A program made the translations under genes and the position numbers. From assembly GCF_011745365.1 (NCBI RefSeq), contig NW_024468910.1, forward strand, positions 186,001-250,000: 64,000 bases of DNA. Direction: 5' to 3'. Positions 1 through 10,306 of this stretch are shown piece after piece. The stretch's first letter is position 1. Each line of letters opens with the position of its first letter. The notes beneath the pieces were generated by a model that worked only from the letters and a program-made list of their open reading frames with translations, ran no database searches and was not told the origin of the DNA. This DNA is from Cryphonectria parasitica EP155 (taxonomy: Eukaryota > Ascomycota > Sordariomycetes > Diaporthales > Cryphonectriaceae).

Positions 1-1103
1 CGTCCTTCGGTCGATGGTGCCTCCGATTCAGTCGGTGTTGGTCTTTCCAAGCGCTCTGGTGCTGGTTCTACGGGGATTTCTAGCCCGTTTATCGATGACG
101 ACGACGATGATGATGAAGACGGCTCTGTGCTCCTTCAGGAGGCGCCCAAGACTGTAGGTTCGCACCGCTTTTTCTTCCAATGTTTACCTGGCTGACCCTT
201 TTTCAGGCTTCCGGTAGCCTTTCAAGTTCTGGGCCAGTCGCAACAAGGCCTGTCACCGAGCAGGGTATGGCTCGTTTGAGGTCCCAGGATGCGTTGATGC
301 AGGAGCTTCAGCAGGAGCGCCTCGATGTGGCTGCTGGAGACGCCGCCAAGTTGAGGACTCCTCGGTCGCGAGCCAAAAAGACTTTTCCAGTGGCCACCCC
401 TTCCAGTACTCCCGCTGCAGGTTCCTTGAAGAGCCAAGACGATGCTTCCTGGGGTGCTGTTCGCGATGTTCCATGCATTGGCTGTATCAAGAGTCTGGCT
501 GCGAGCGGCTCTGATGGTTCCTGTCACGACCAGAAGGACTCATCTGCTGCTCGCTGTGCTCGGTGTTCGAAGGGTCACAAGTGTATTCCGGTCCCTTTCT
601 ACCTCATGCCTTTTGTGGACGAGCTTTATATGGCCAAGCGTGCGCTTGCTTCTGCTGAGGAGATGGATGCTCCTACGCCCTCGAAGAAAAGGACGCGCGC
701 TGGAGTGGAGAAGGAGAACTCCACTCTCAACCTTGCTCCTCTGGGGACCCGATCCAAGCATGCTGTGTGGGCTTAGAAAGCTGCTCTTGAGCATTTTGAG
801 GCGGGCAAGTTTTCGGAGGTTGACGAGCTGCAGAAGCAGATTGAGGCGCTCACGGAAGAGCGTGATGTGCTCCTTGCTGAGCAGGAGGCTGATCGTAAGG
901 AGGCAGTTTCACGCTCTGCCAAGGAGGGGAAGGCCGTGGTTTCGGCTAAGAAGAAGGGAAAACAAGCTGCCGTTCAGTCTGTCTCGCGCTCTGTCGATGA
1001 TCATCCTGTCGAGTCTTACCGTGAATGGCATCTGAAGCACGAGAAAGCCAAAGCTGATATCGAGGCAGTGCTGGCTACCCTTCACCCCCCACCTAAGGAG
1101 TGA
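1..1103 (+). pseudogene. Antisense hexacysteine gene inside copia copy A (3' part)
   Basis: A spliced gene runs against gag-pol, tail to tail with it (its stop at 1101-1103 is about 165 bp from the pol stop at 1269). The visible part is exon 1-153, a 53-bp intron 154-206 (GTAGGT...TTTTCAG, phase 0) and exon 207-1103. The protein has an acidic run (IDDDDDDDEDG), a cysteine cluster C-x2-C-x12-C-x10-C-x2-C-x5-C ending in HKCIPVP, a basic stretch and a C-terminal coiled coil (LQKQIEALTEERD). An in-frame TAG at 774-776 interrupts it; the frame then stays open to 1103, and the same TAG is present in copy B. A DNA- or RNA-binding role is an inference from the cysteine cluster only. The 5' exon can be read from copy B (23470-23766). 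Confidence 0.75.
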
Positions 1104-1268
1104 GCCCTGTTCAGGCTTAGGTGTGCTCTAGGCTTTGGTGGATGATTGGGTTTTTTGTGGTTAAGTCCTTTGGTTCGTCGTTTGATGAAGGTTGCGCGCT
1201 TGGTTTGCGTGTTTCTGGGTGATACTCCTGGGCTATAAGCCCTCGTTTTTGATTTTGACAAATGAAAT

Positions 1269-4200
1269 TTAGTGATTGAGAGCACCCAAAAGGGGCCAAT
1301 GTGAGATCGAGTTGCCCATCTGTGTCCCTTTAGGTTCCTTCTTGGTCCTCTGATTCAAGGCATAGCTGACATCCTGAAGGTTGAGGAGCGCTCTGAAGTG
1401 TTCGAACTGCGCTCGATTGAGGTTCTTGGTCAGTCCATCAGCTGGCATGCTCTGTGTTGGCATATATGAGACCTGGAATTTGCCCTTTTGGAACTCCTGC
1501 TTGAGCCACATTTGGTGTATATCTATATGGCGGAGCTTTGTGTTTATCCTTTCACGCTCTGTGACTACCAGCCGTATGGCTTGTTGATTATCACAGAAGA
1601 TATTCCAGGGCTCGCCGAGGTTCAAGGTGAGGTCTCGAAAGAAGCGTTGTAAGGCGATCGTTTCCTTGGCTGTGGCCGAGAGGGCGTACAGTTCAGCCTC
1701 TGTGGTTGAGGTGGTTACCAGGCTTTGCTTTGTTGCTTTCCATTGTATAGAACCTCCGAATAGGCTGAAGATATATCCTTGTGAGGATTTTCGGTTCTCT
1801 GCATCGTCGGCAAAGGAAGCATCTCCGGCGATTAGCAGGGCTTGAGCCTCAGGGTGGCTTCCTCCGTACTGGATTGCCAGAAATCTCGTCCTGTACAGGT
1901 AACAGATTACTCTGTCTGCCTGTTCCAGATGCTTTGGCTCTGGGTTTGTTAAAAACCTGGAGAGAAGAGCGCATGCAAAAGCCACATCTGATCTTATCAT
2001 GATAGCGGTGTACAGGATCGATCCAATCTTCTCCTGGTACTCCTTGATTTGGTCTTTTGATGCTTCCCCTTTCCATTTGACAAGCTCCCCAAGGTCCAGA
2101 GGCGTTGGAGGTGTTAAAGCTGTGTTGGCTGCAAGGCCAAACTTGTTGGCTATTTTCTCGATGTACGCATCGTGGACCAGGCTGATTGTGCGGTTGGCTC
2201 TGTCTCTGACGATTCGAACTCCCAAGAACCATTCCGCCGCTCCCTGATCCTTTACCTCATATGCCTCGAAGATGCCTTCCTTCACTCTGCGTGCCTTTGA
2301 TGCCTGGTTCTGCGGATAGAACAGCAGGATATCGTCCACATAGAACAGGACGATCAGCTTGTTTGCTTTGTTGGTGAACATGCAGGGCTCTTCAGTTGAG
2401 GGCGTAAGGCCGAGATTTCGCAGAGTTGAGCAGAAGTGCCTGTACCAGAGTGCTGGCGAGTCCCTCAGGCCGTACAGTGCCTTTTCCAGGAGCACGATTT
2501 TCCCTTCCTCCTTGAATCCATCAGGCAGCTCACAGAAAACGCTTTCCTGGCTTTCCCTGCTGGCATTCAGGAACGCTCCGGTGACGTCCATCTGGTTGAT
2601 CTCTAGGTCGAAATATGCTGCCACAGCTATAAGTGTGCGAAAGGAGCGCGCAGCCAGCGTTGCTGCATACGTGTCTTGAAGGTTGCTTGCTTTTTGCAGG
2701 TCTCCTCGCACACAGATTCGGGCTTTGAATGAGGTTAAGTAACTGTCCTCATCAAGTTTGTATCTGTATACCCATTTGAGTAGCAGTAGCTTCTCTTTGG
2801 CTTTCCCACGCTCGAGGGTCTGCCACACCCTTTTGTTAACCAGTCCCTGGATTTCTGATTGCATTGCTTTCCATCACTCGGTATGGAAAGAACCGTTTCG
2901 TGCTTCTTTCCAGGTCCCAGGTTCGGGTGGTAGTTGTTTATGATGCTTCTTTTCAGCCGTCGCCAGCTCTGTGACTTGCTGAGGAGCATCAAAGTGCTTT
3001 CGCTGCGAGTGCGAGGCTCCTCTGCGTGTAGAGTTTGCCTCAAGTACAGCGGCTGCGACCACACTGTGTATGGTCTGAAAACGCCTATCCCATGTTCTGG
3101 TTGCTTCCTTTAGCTGATCAGGCAAAAAGGTAGCCATGAGGTTTATCAGAGCTGTTTGGCTCGTTACAAAGGCTGTGGCGAATGACCCTTGGTATTGGCG
3201 AGCTTTATCGATTGGTTTCCGTGCTCTGTCTGAACGCTGTGTAGATTGAGATCCATAGATCTCGTTCCTTGTTCGACGACATCTGGTTGAGGCCTGACCA
3301 GGCTCGTACCCTCGCGCTGCAGGCTGGCTCGTATCCTGAGCAGTAGATGCGCTGGTGGCTTGTTGTTCAGTACTTGAAGACGCCTGTTTAGTTGCTGAAA
3401 CATCCTCGCTGCTTGCAGCAGCGCTCCTTTCTGGCTGATCCGTTCGTTCCGGTGCCTCGGAAGATTTTTCAGGAATTGGAAGTCCTTGCACCTTATCCCC
3501 TGAGCTTCTTCCCTGGGATGGGTTGCTTTGCAAGAGCGCTCCATTGCCAGTCTCAGATGCTCTCACCCCCGAGTTCCAACTCGGAATGCCTCCCGAGGGA
3601 GACTCTGAGGATGGGCTACTATCCTCATCGGACAGCGGATGAGGTCCTTGGTTTCGATTTGTAGCATCAGGCCAGGGAACTGGGTCCCATACGCCTCCAA
3701 CGACGATTGTATCCATGATTTCCTCGTCGTTTCCGACCTCTGGAACGATTGGTGCTGGCTGAGCACGAGATAGTGCTTCTGATGCCTCACCGCTGTTTGG
3801 ATCGTAGAATTAGCTCTCATCGAACAGAACATTGCGCACGGTTGCAACTCTTGCAAGCGCTGGAAGCTACACGCGGTACAGATTGCTTGCAACGTATCCC
3901 ACAAGATAGCTCTTGTGTGCTCTTGATTCTGTTTTCATATCCCGTTTATGAGAGCTAAGTTCGCGCTCTTCTCGCAGAACGTATGCCCGGTATCCATATG
4001 CGTAGATCCTGGCCCAGTTGGGCCGTAGGTCCGAGACTGCTGTTCTAACTATTTCCAGCGCATACTAATGAAAGTACTGCCTGAACTAGCTATCCAGAAG
4101 TGAATTTGGCGTTTCGGAGTGCTTGAGCATGGATGGAGAGATGTTGAACAGCCAGGTGGCTGCTTTCACACACTCTGGCCATAGGTCTTTCAGTAGTTTG

Positions 4201-5543
4201 GCTGACAACAGGAGAACTAGCGTACGCTCCTGAATTTCACGCCCGGCTCGCTCAGCAGCGCTATTTGACTCTTTCGTGCGCGGTGGAGTAACCTCCAGAT
4301 CGATGCCGTTGTCAGCGCATCATTGTGTATATACCGTTTCGTATGGCCTCCTTATGACTGAGGAGTCTGCGTTCTATCTGATTTTGCAGACGAAGAGGCG
4401 ATATTGGCGTTGTACCCAGATCTCGAATAACCTGAGCACATCGAACACTGTGGATTGTGCCTTGTTAGATATCGGAAAGGCAAACAACTTGCCACTGTAC
4501 TCGTCTTTGAGTATAAGAGCCCATTTTGAGCTATCCTGCGCTTCGTTATAATCGAGAAGATCCCAACTAATGCGCCAGAACGGTCGAGGGCTGTAGTATT
4601 CAGATCTTGCGCATCGAATGACCTTTGTGATGCGCCCTAGAGCACAGTGTTCACAGTCAATTCGTCTGGTTCTGTTAATTCTGATACTACGAACTGAGTA
4701 GACGAGCTCCTTCAGGGCATTGGCACCCAGGTGTCCCGACCTTAGATGCCAAAGATGCTCTGAATCACTTCTTTCAGGCGCCTCATCATATGAAGGACGA
4801 GGATGCCTGTTTCTTTTTAGAGTTGAGAACACGAGAACGCCAGCCCAGCTGTATGGCAGCGTGGCTGGAGCTCGAGAGTAGAAAGAGTTTGCAAAAGGAA
4901 TGTATTCGAAGAAGACTAAGTTGAACTCTCTATGTAGATTCGCAATCACCGCGCTCTGTTCAAGCGTTCCTGAGCGCAGTATGCTATCTTTGCCATAGTA
5001 TCAGATCCCTTTCTCGTATAAGAGAGCCTCAGCGATTATGTTGACATGGAAGCCATCTACAACCGCCACACAGTTGAGAACTAGGTCCTCAGTGCGTTCC
5101 CCTCGCCTCCCGTTCAGTACATTTTTGAAGCGTCGTCTCCCGAATCCCCGTATTAGCAACGATGAGCTCCCTGCTTCCACAACTTCTGCATCCCTTGAGG
5201 GAGAAAAGGTATTTGGCTCCAGGAGGTCGACGCTGTTGACGAGATGTACAGCTCCGCAGTTATCCAGAACTGTGCTTTGGGAAAGGATGTGAGGTATCTG
5301 AAACGGTATTGAGAAGACTGCCACGCTTGCTTGTAGCAATACTGCCTGGTTGAAAAGTTGAGGGTTGAAGATAGCGTTTATTTGGAAGAACTGAGGGTGC
5401 CTTGTTTCAGGCTTGAGGGGTATCGGATCTGGCATTTTGACGTTGTAGTTGAGAGGTTCTAGCACTCGACAGTGCCTGGATAGAGATTCCTGTTGTTCTC
5501 CGTCCTCTGTAGGATCCCCCCTGTCCAGCCTTGAGGAAGCCAT
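1269..5543 (-). pseudogene. pol: copia pol of copy A (protease, integrase, RT, RNase H)
   Basis: One reading frame carries all pol domains. Near 5240-5280 is a protease-like motif (DNCGAVHLVN), a non-standard form of the usual D-S/T-G-A. The 4374-4949 segment has the pre-integrase HxxxH-CxxC zinc site (WHLRSGHLG, then CEHCALG) and the integrase start (WDLLDY). A low-complexity S/T/E-rich linker follows (about 3150-3700). The intact 1269-2864 segment holds reverse transcriptase (LFYVDDILLF, catalytic DD) and RNase H (GDASFADD, TEAELYAL, FCDNQQAI). Stops split it near 5001, 4374, 4080-4110 and at 2874-2876 (TGA where TGG would give EWWKAM). Most fit G-to-A or C-to-T change. The polyprotein is therefore probably dead, although the RT/RNase H half is open. 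Confidence 0.92.
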
Positions 5544-6646
5544 CCAGTTCTGATAAGGTCTGAACGGAGCTCCTGATAGTTTTTGCTAGCCAGCTTAGAG
5601 AGAATCTTCTTTCTTTGCTCGTCAAATGGGGCCTTGAAGATTGAGTCTGGCCTAACTCCGGTACAGGCGTATTCCAGCCTTCCGCAGCTCATCGGGCCCC
5701 ATTTATGCTTCCTTTGATACAACTTGCAGGGGCACTTGTAATCTCCCTTTTCGCTCTGGCTGGAAGATCCACCTTGTTTCTTCCCAGATTTTGTGCCTGA
5801 GTTGCCGGATGGTGGGTTCTCTCCGCCTATAGTGGCGAACACTATTAAGCCTTTTTTCTGCTCAGGCCGAAGTCGGTGGATTGAAGCGAGATTTCGTTGA
5901 AGCTGTTCGATAGTCTTGATAGGCAGACCATCGTCAGGTGCCGTAGCGAGGAGATATCGTTGCATTTTAGCCCACTCTGTCTGGAAGCGAACTCCGATAG
6001 CGGCGAGAAAGTTATCAGAGCTCTGAAGTCTCTCAACTTCGTCAATGCCGTAAACCTGAGCTAGGTTCAGGAGATCCTGGTGCTGCCGGCACCAGTTTTG
6101 GAAATCGGTGCCTTGCCTGGTGGCCAGCTCAAGGTGATGGCGGTACTGGAGGCGAACGACCTGTTTCATGCTCTCCTCGGACGGACAGAGGTCTTTCTTC
6201 AGGTTCCTGAGCACCTGTTGAATCGAGGGAGACTTCTTTCCTGGATAGGTGTGCATGTAAGGAACGAGGACTGACGGAGGTACTGTTTTCTGAATCCAGT
6301 TCCACATTCTCTGTACGTTCTGGTGAGCATGCAACTGCTTGTTTTGACGAAGCTGAAAGCGTTTCATCTCCTGATCATAGAGGATGGCTTATTCCTGGAT
6401 AGAGAGTAGCTTGTAGTTCTCCGTTATAGTGTTTTTGCGCTCCTCCTCAAGGTCCTGAGTGAACTTGGAGAACTCGAGGTCGAAGTCTTCAGGTTCGAGA
6501 GAGAGCGCATCTGGGCCATCCGGATCTAGATACTCCCAAACACCCTTTCCCTTGCTCTGGGACTGCAAAATGCTGTACCAGGATGGAAAGGAGTAGGTGT
6601 CGGTGCACTTTACCGAGAGCGTGAGGTCGTCAGATTCGCGCTCCAT
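5459..6646 (-). pseudogene. gag: copia gag of copy A
   Basis: The capsid-like protein starts at the ATG at 6644-6646 (MERESDDLTLSV) and contains the copia-gag pattern WYSILQSQSKGKGVWEYLDP. A TAA at 6389-6391 interrupts it; copy B keeps CAA at the same codon, so this is a C-to-T nonsense change. The frame then continues through 6367-5459 to a cysteine cluster (CPCKLY...MSCGRLEYACTG) that probably serves as the nucleic-acid-binding knuckle. The gag frame ends at a TAG at 5459-5461, and pol is open in the -1 frame from 5543, so gag and pol overlap by 85 bp in both copies. Pol may therefore be made by -1 frameshifting. A run of six G in the overlap (near 5515-5520) is one possible slip site. Confidence 0.85.
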
Positions 6647-6772
6647 CGTGGGCTTTGATAGAGCATGAGTATGACTGTTTGGGACAAAAGATGTGTTCTG
6701 AAAGAATAAGAAGTGAACGGCTCAGTCTGTTTCGATAGATAAGGGGAAGATTAAACCCGATTCTTGCGAACC

Positions 6773-6783
6773 GGGCTCATAAC
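6773..6783 (-). other. tRNA primer-binding site of copy A
   Basis: Directly inside the LTR the minus strand reads GTTATGAGCCC. This complements the anticodon-loop region (GGGCTCATAAC) of the eukaryotic initiator methionine tRNA, the internal half-tRNA priming known for Drosophila copia. The same 11 bases adjoin the left LTR of copy B (16543-16553). Confidence 0.75.
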
Positions 6784-6950
6784 TAAGGAGAAACGTATGA
6801 GCTGAGCATGTGGAAGTGGCTGAATGAGTGTTGAGATTGAATCTATCTAATACAAAAGGAAGATCTTCTAAGTAACTAAACCAGGCTCTGAGATGGTTTA
6901 TGAGGAGACCAAAACAGAGGGTTAGGGTTAAATATGCCCCATTTTTCACA
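6784..6950 (-). repeat. 5' LTR of copia copy A (167 bp)
   Basis: It starts TGTGAAAAATGG at 6950 and ends CTCCTTA at 6784. It has the same length and nearly the same sequence as the two LTRs of copy B. The LTR ends in TA, not the usual CA. It contains a telomere-like double repeat at 6918-6930. An ORF crossing it is fortuitous. Confidence 0.93.
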
Positions 6951-7561
6951 GTTCCCAATGCTGTGAGGCTCACAATAACGCAACTGCTAATGTGGAGAAG
7001 TAGTGATGATGAGATGGAGAAAGTTACATAAGAGCGGCGGCGGCAGATCATTTAGCCGGTACAGAAGTCTCGAGCGGACGCGGGGCCCGGCCACGTTTCA
7101 GAGCTTGCATTGCTTTGTGGCGGAATGGCAGTGCTTGGTTTCAACCGCCACGTCAACTAGCTAGAAAAGGGTCATTGTTCGGTCAGATAAGAAGCAGGCT
7201 TCGATCGGTGTTGAAGTGAGCGTCGTTGACATCCATGAGACAGCAACGTCGAACAAGTCTCGCATCCTACTGAAGCTGTTTCGAACGGGCACATTCGGCC
7301 TCGTGTCCAGACTTAAGAGGGGGGCAGGGGCTTTCTCATCTAGATTAGGTTAGCTGGAGATTACGAAGTTGCTCGTCTCCGACTTCCCTGCCACTCATTT
7401 ATTTTGCCCCTTGTACTGTTAAGATGCTTCATTAAACACCAGGGTGTTTCGGCATGCCAAGGCACTGCTAGGGATGAAGCTACGTAGCGGTAATCAAGTA
7501 TGTAGTTACTAGAACTGAACCCGTTTGCACCTCTCAACTCCACATGGCAACCAAAACGTCA
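6951..7561. other. Flank between copia copy A and the DUF7924-like gene
   Basis: I see no gene, repeat or RNA here. Short ORFs have no recognisable composition. It may contain the terminator of the gene that ends at 7562. Confidence 0.5.
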
Positions 7562-8860
7562 CTACTTCCTGCCTTTCCTCCTCTTGGCCGCCCCTGGATC
7601 TGTAAAAGAAGTGCTTGGAGTACCCTTTTCCTGTCCCGCATCGCCCGAGTGGCTGTCCTGCTCAACAGGTAATGACACGGTGTCAGCATCCAACTGCGAC
7701 AAATGATGGCTTTCCAAGTCCTGGGAAAGACCTGTCTCTGAAAGCGACAGGACATCGAAGTCCAAGTTGGCCGGCAACTGGTTGATAGCAGAGCAAATGT
7801 TCTTGAAGTGAGCGGGCATCCATGTGTCGTAGACGTTCTTCGTGAAACGATACGCTGTCCACTTCTCCTTGCCATCTAGTGCTGTGAAAGAAAACTCATG
7901 GATTGGATGGCGGTAATACTTGGTCTTCTTCCCATCCATCACGGGATAGTGACCGTAGATTCGCACTGACCTATGGTCATGCGAGATGGAGAACGCAAGA
8001 ATCTGTCGGTGGATCTCGCCCTCACGCTTCACAGCACGAAAAAGCTCGGCAACGGCCCGTACCGCAAGGGTCATGCTGTGAGCGTTCTGGCGGTCCGCCA
8101 CGTCCAGCGCTGCGGCGCCGCACTTCACCTCGCACGTTAGGAATGGGAAGTACATGTAGTACGTACCCATAAAGAGGGATTGGTCTCCAGCGATAAAGTC
8201 GCCAAGGAATGGAGACAGCTTGGCGAGCTGGTCGTCGGTGAATGCCTCGCGTCTAAAGCCCACAGAGTAGTCGGGTTGGGGACGAGTCCCAGTCAACGGG
8301 ATCGAGTTGTTCCAGCCCTCATTGACGCTCTCTATCAAGATGTCAAGGTGCTTGGCGCCGAATGTGGCAAGACTCTCGGCCGAGGGAACGATAAGCCGAG
8401 TGATGTCCCGAATAACTCGGGCCTCATTTCTATCATGGATCCTTTGGCAAGTGGATTCGAAAACATCGTCGCGGAATAGTGAATCCTCAGGAACCGCTTG
8501 GGTCGTCTCAAATAAAGTCCTAGTAAGACCTTTGCTTGCGCTGGTAATATCCAGGTTGGACTTAACCATGAAACTGCCTTTGGTCCCTAGTAGGGTCTCA
8601 TAGCGCGGATCTCGGTAGGGTGCACTCTTCTCTTCCCTCGGCTTCTGATCGCTGGGTGTCGTGGACGTGGCAGAATTTGATCGCTTGCGGGCAAGAGGCG
8701 ACGAGGACCTTTTTCGGGCAAGTAAATGCTCCATGTCGAGTTTAAAGTATTCTTGCGGCCACTGCCCTTCTCTCGCCCAAAAATCGATCGGGTTGGCCGG
8801 CTCGTATGTGCCGCCGTTGTTGGTCGGGGATGTGTCGGAAGTATTGTCCACATGAGTCAA
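7562..8860 (-). CDS. DUF7924-like fungal protein with PD-(D/E)xK-type motif
   Basis: I recognise the pattern PQPDYSVGFRRE, then FLTCEVKCG, RQNAHSMTLAV and SHDHRSVRIYGHYPV, typical of the fungus-specific DUF7924 family. Counting from 8860, Asp197 and Glu244-x-Lys246 are spaced as in PD-(D/E)xK nuclease folds, so a nuclease or nuclease-derived role is plausible but inferred. The N-terminal 110 residues are basic and serine-rich, and the C-terminus is basic (KRRKGRK), suggesting nuclear location. The start is unresolved: 8858-8860 is TTG, the frame is open without an ATG back to a stop at 9146-9148, and the first in-frame ATG is at 8732-8734. A short upstream coding exon is likely. No internal breaks; probably functional. 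Confidence 0.82.
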   Translation of the reverse strand: MTHVDNTSDTSPTNNGGTYEPANPIDFWAREGQWPQEYFKLDMEHLLARKRSSSPLARKRSNSATSTTPSDQKPREEKSAPYRDPRYETLLGTKGSFMVKSNLDITSASKGLTRTLFETTQAVPEDSLFRDDVFESTCQRIHDRNEARVIRDITRLIVPSAESLATFGAKHLDILIESVNEGWNNSIPLTGTRPQPDYSVGFRREAFTDDQLAKLSPFLGDFIAGDQSLFMGTYYMYFPFLTCEVKCGAAALDVADRQNAHSMTLAVRAVAELFRAVKREGEIHRQILAFSISHDHRSVRIYGHYPVMDGKKTKYYRHPIHEFSFTALDGKEKWTAYRFTKNVYDTWMPAHFKNICSAINQLPANLDFDVLSLSETGLSQDLESHHLSQLDADTVSLPVEQDSHSGDAGQEKGTPSTSFTDPGAAKRRKGRK

Positions 8861-8986
8861 TCTAGGAGATCGCCGAGGCCTCTTCTGAGGGGAGTTAAGG
8901 TCGCGATCGAGTGCGTCGACGGGTCGTTTCGTGCCACGCTCGCCAGGTGTCGCGGAACCCTTTGATGACTTAGTTTCGGTGCCTGC

Positions 8987-9811
8987 ACAGTGGTAAAGAT
9001 AGGAATGCCGTACCTGTCGAGATAGAGTCTTCTTGGTTGGAGATGGATACGGTTGATCGCATTCAGTGAGCTCGAGAGCTAGTCGCTGGTGGAGACGGGT
9101 CGTGCGACGGGTGCTTTTCTGGATTCCTTGGGGTCGCTTTCCTGTTTATCATCAGCGAGGATATCGCTCGGCGCTTCATGAAATAAGTACCTTGATCTTT
9201 TGGCGCCGACGATGTGCGCCCCTTCTGGGGGGCGAACTGTGCTCGAGTATGAGCCATGGCGACGAGAATGCCGGGGAGCGACGAGATGTTGAATTTATGT
9301 GGATGCGGTCTTTGGCGCAGTCCAGAAGACCAGCATCCGTCAGCCAACAGTTAGGCGCCTCAGCCACATCACGTGGAGTCGAGCTGCCCCGCTCCGTTGC
9401 AATCGCAGATCCGCTACGAAAATCAAGGGGCTTTAATATCGGGGGGGTCTTCTGGGACTCTCGCAACGAATTGGAATTGCATCCGCCATGGTGAATGGGA
9501 TGCTCTCAACACGGGAGAGATGAAAAGGACTGAGAAATCGAGATTTCGCTTTCGCGCAGCAGTTCCACCCAGGCCCCACGGCCCCACCAGGCTTAGCTAC
9601 CGCCGGAAAAGCTTTATTCCATAATTCTTCGTTAGCCTCTATCTCGAATGACCTCGTTGGCTCTCGGCAGGCAAGTGCCCGAGGTCATTTTCGTCATGCT
9701 GGGTTGTCCGTGGAGGAACCTCACGACATATAAAACATGCAATATTATTCATTAGGAAAGAAAAACAAATATCCATGCTAGTATACACGAGGGGTCACCG
9801 TCCATTGAAGC
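8987..9811. other. Upstream region of the DUF7924-like gene
   Basis: It probably holds the first exon and promoter of the gene at 7562-8860: a minus-strand frame is open down to it from 9145, and an ATG lies near 9490. I could not confirm splice sites. The remainder to 9811 shows no gene. Confidence 0.35.
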
Positions 9812-10306
9812 CTATTGCCCACCGAAAGAAAGCACCGATCCCCCCGTTGTTGTTCTTGACACCCGTCTCAAAGTGGCTGCAGACATTGTTGTTGTGCTGA
9901 GTCTTATGCTCCCACGCGATGCTTGCGCCCTCGGGGTCCCGGATCCACTTGACCTTATCACGTTTGCGGAGCCGGAAGCCAGGGTGACGCGGTCGCTGCT
10001 CACGGTCGCGCGACTGGACCAGTTCCTGTCATGGCTCCTCTCCGCACGGAGCTGGCAGTTCCCGTCGAGCAGGTTGACGGATCCGGAGCCGTCCCTGGCT
10101 GCGTCTCGCGAGAATGTGAAGGTGTTGCGCCCCGTGTTGTACGAGTTGGTATGATTCTCTATGAATCGCCGGATTGGGTCTTGGGGTTGCATCGAAGGCA
10201 ACAGGACGTTATGCCTGTTGCTGTTGAGTAGGTCTTGGCCCTGCATTGAAGGCAATGGGCCAGTGTATCCGTTGAGTAGGTCGTTCGGATTGTTTCGGGA
10301 GGACAT
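9812..10306 (-). CDS. Unknown small protein, possibly frameshifted
   Basis: A 164-codon frame starts at a true ATG (10304-10306, MSSRNNPNDLLNGYTG). I do not recognise it. The N-terminal part has two imperfect repeats (LPSMQGQDLLN and LPSMQPQDPI), also visible in the DNA at 10190-10275. In the last third a different frame gives a more protein-like sequence (VKWIRDPEGASIAWEHKTQ, then CSHFETGVKNNNGGIGAFF), starting near 9965. A one-base indel may thus have shifted the real C-terminus out of frame. No signal peptide or membrane segment. Confidence 0.4.
   Translation of the reverse strand: MSSRNNPNDLLNGYTGPLPSMQGQDLLNSNRHNVLLPSMQPQDPIRRFIENHTNSYNTGRNTFTFSRDAARDGSGSVNLLDGNCQLRAERSHDRNWSSRATVSSDRVTLASGSANVIRSSGSGTPRAQASRGSIRLSTTTMSAATLRRVSRTTTGGSVLSFGGQ

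Larger units (their letters stand above)
1..6950 (-). mobile_element. Ty1/copia LTR retrotransposon, copy A (partial)
   Basis: From its 5' LTR (6784-6950) the element reads leftwards through a tRNA primer site, gag, and a pol in the order protease, integrase, reverse transcriptase, RNase H, which is the Ty1/copia order. Downstream of pol a gene lies on the opposite strand and is cut by the window start; the 3' LTR is outside. The whole arrangement recurs, inverted, in the complete copy B at 16376-24116, which fixes the boundaries. Copy A is the better preserved: the RT/RNase H part is open for 531 codons, but gag and the pol centre carry stops of the C-to-T or G-to-A kind. The five bases outside the LTR are GTTCC; their partner cannot be seen. 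Confidence 0.95.

Noticed and set aside
442..1035. 197-codon ORF in another frame of the antisense gene
   Set aside because: R/L/S-rich shadow of the real frame; no domain and not preserved in copy B.
1999..2679. Plus-strand ORFs across the reverse transcriptase
   Set aside because: Shadows of pol on the opposite strand.
6722..7051. 109-codon ORF, nearly identical to one at 16119-16604 and 23804-24136
   Set aside because: It is the copia LTR sequence itself being open by chance; the identity comes from the repeat.
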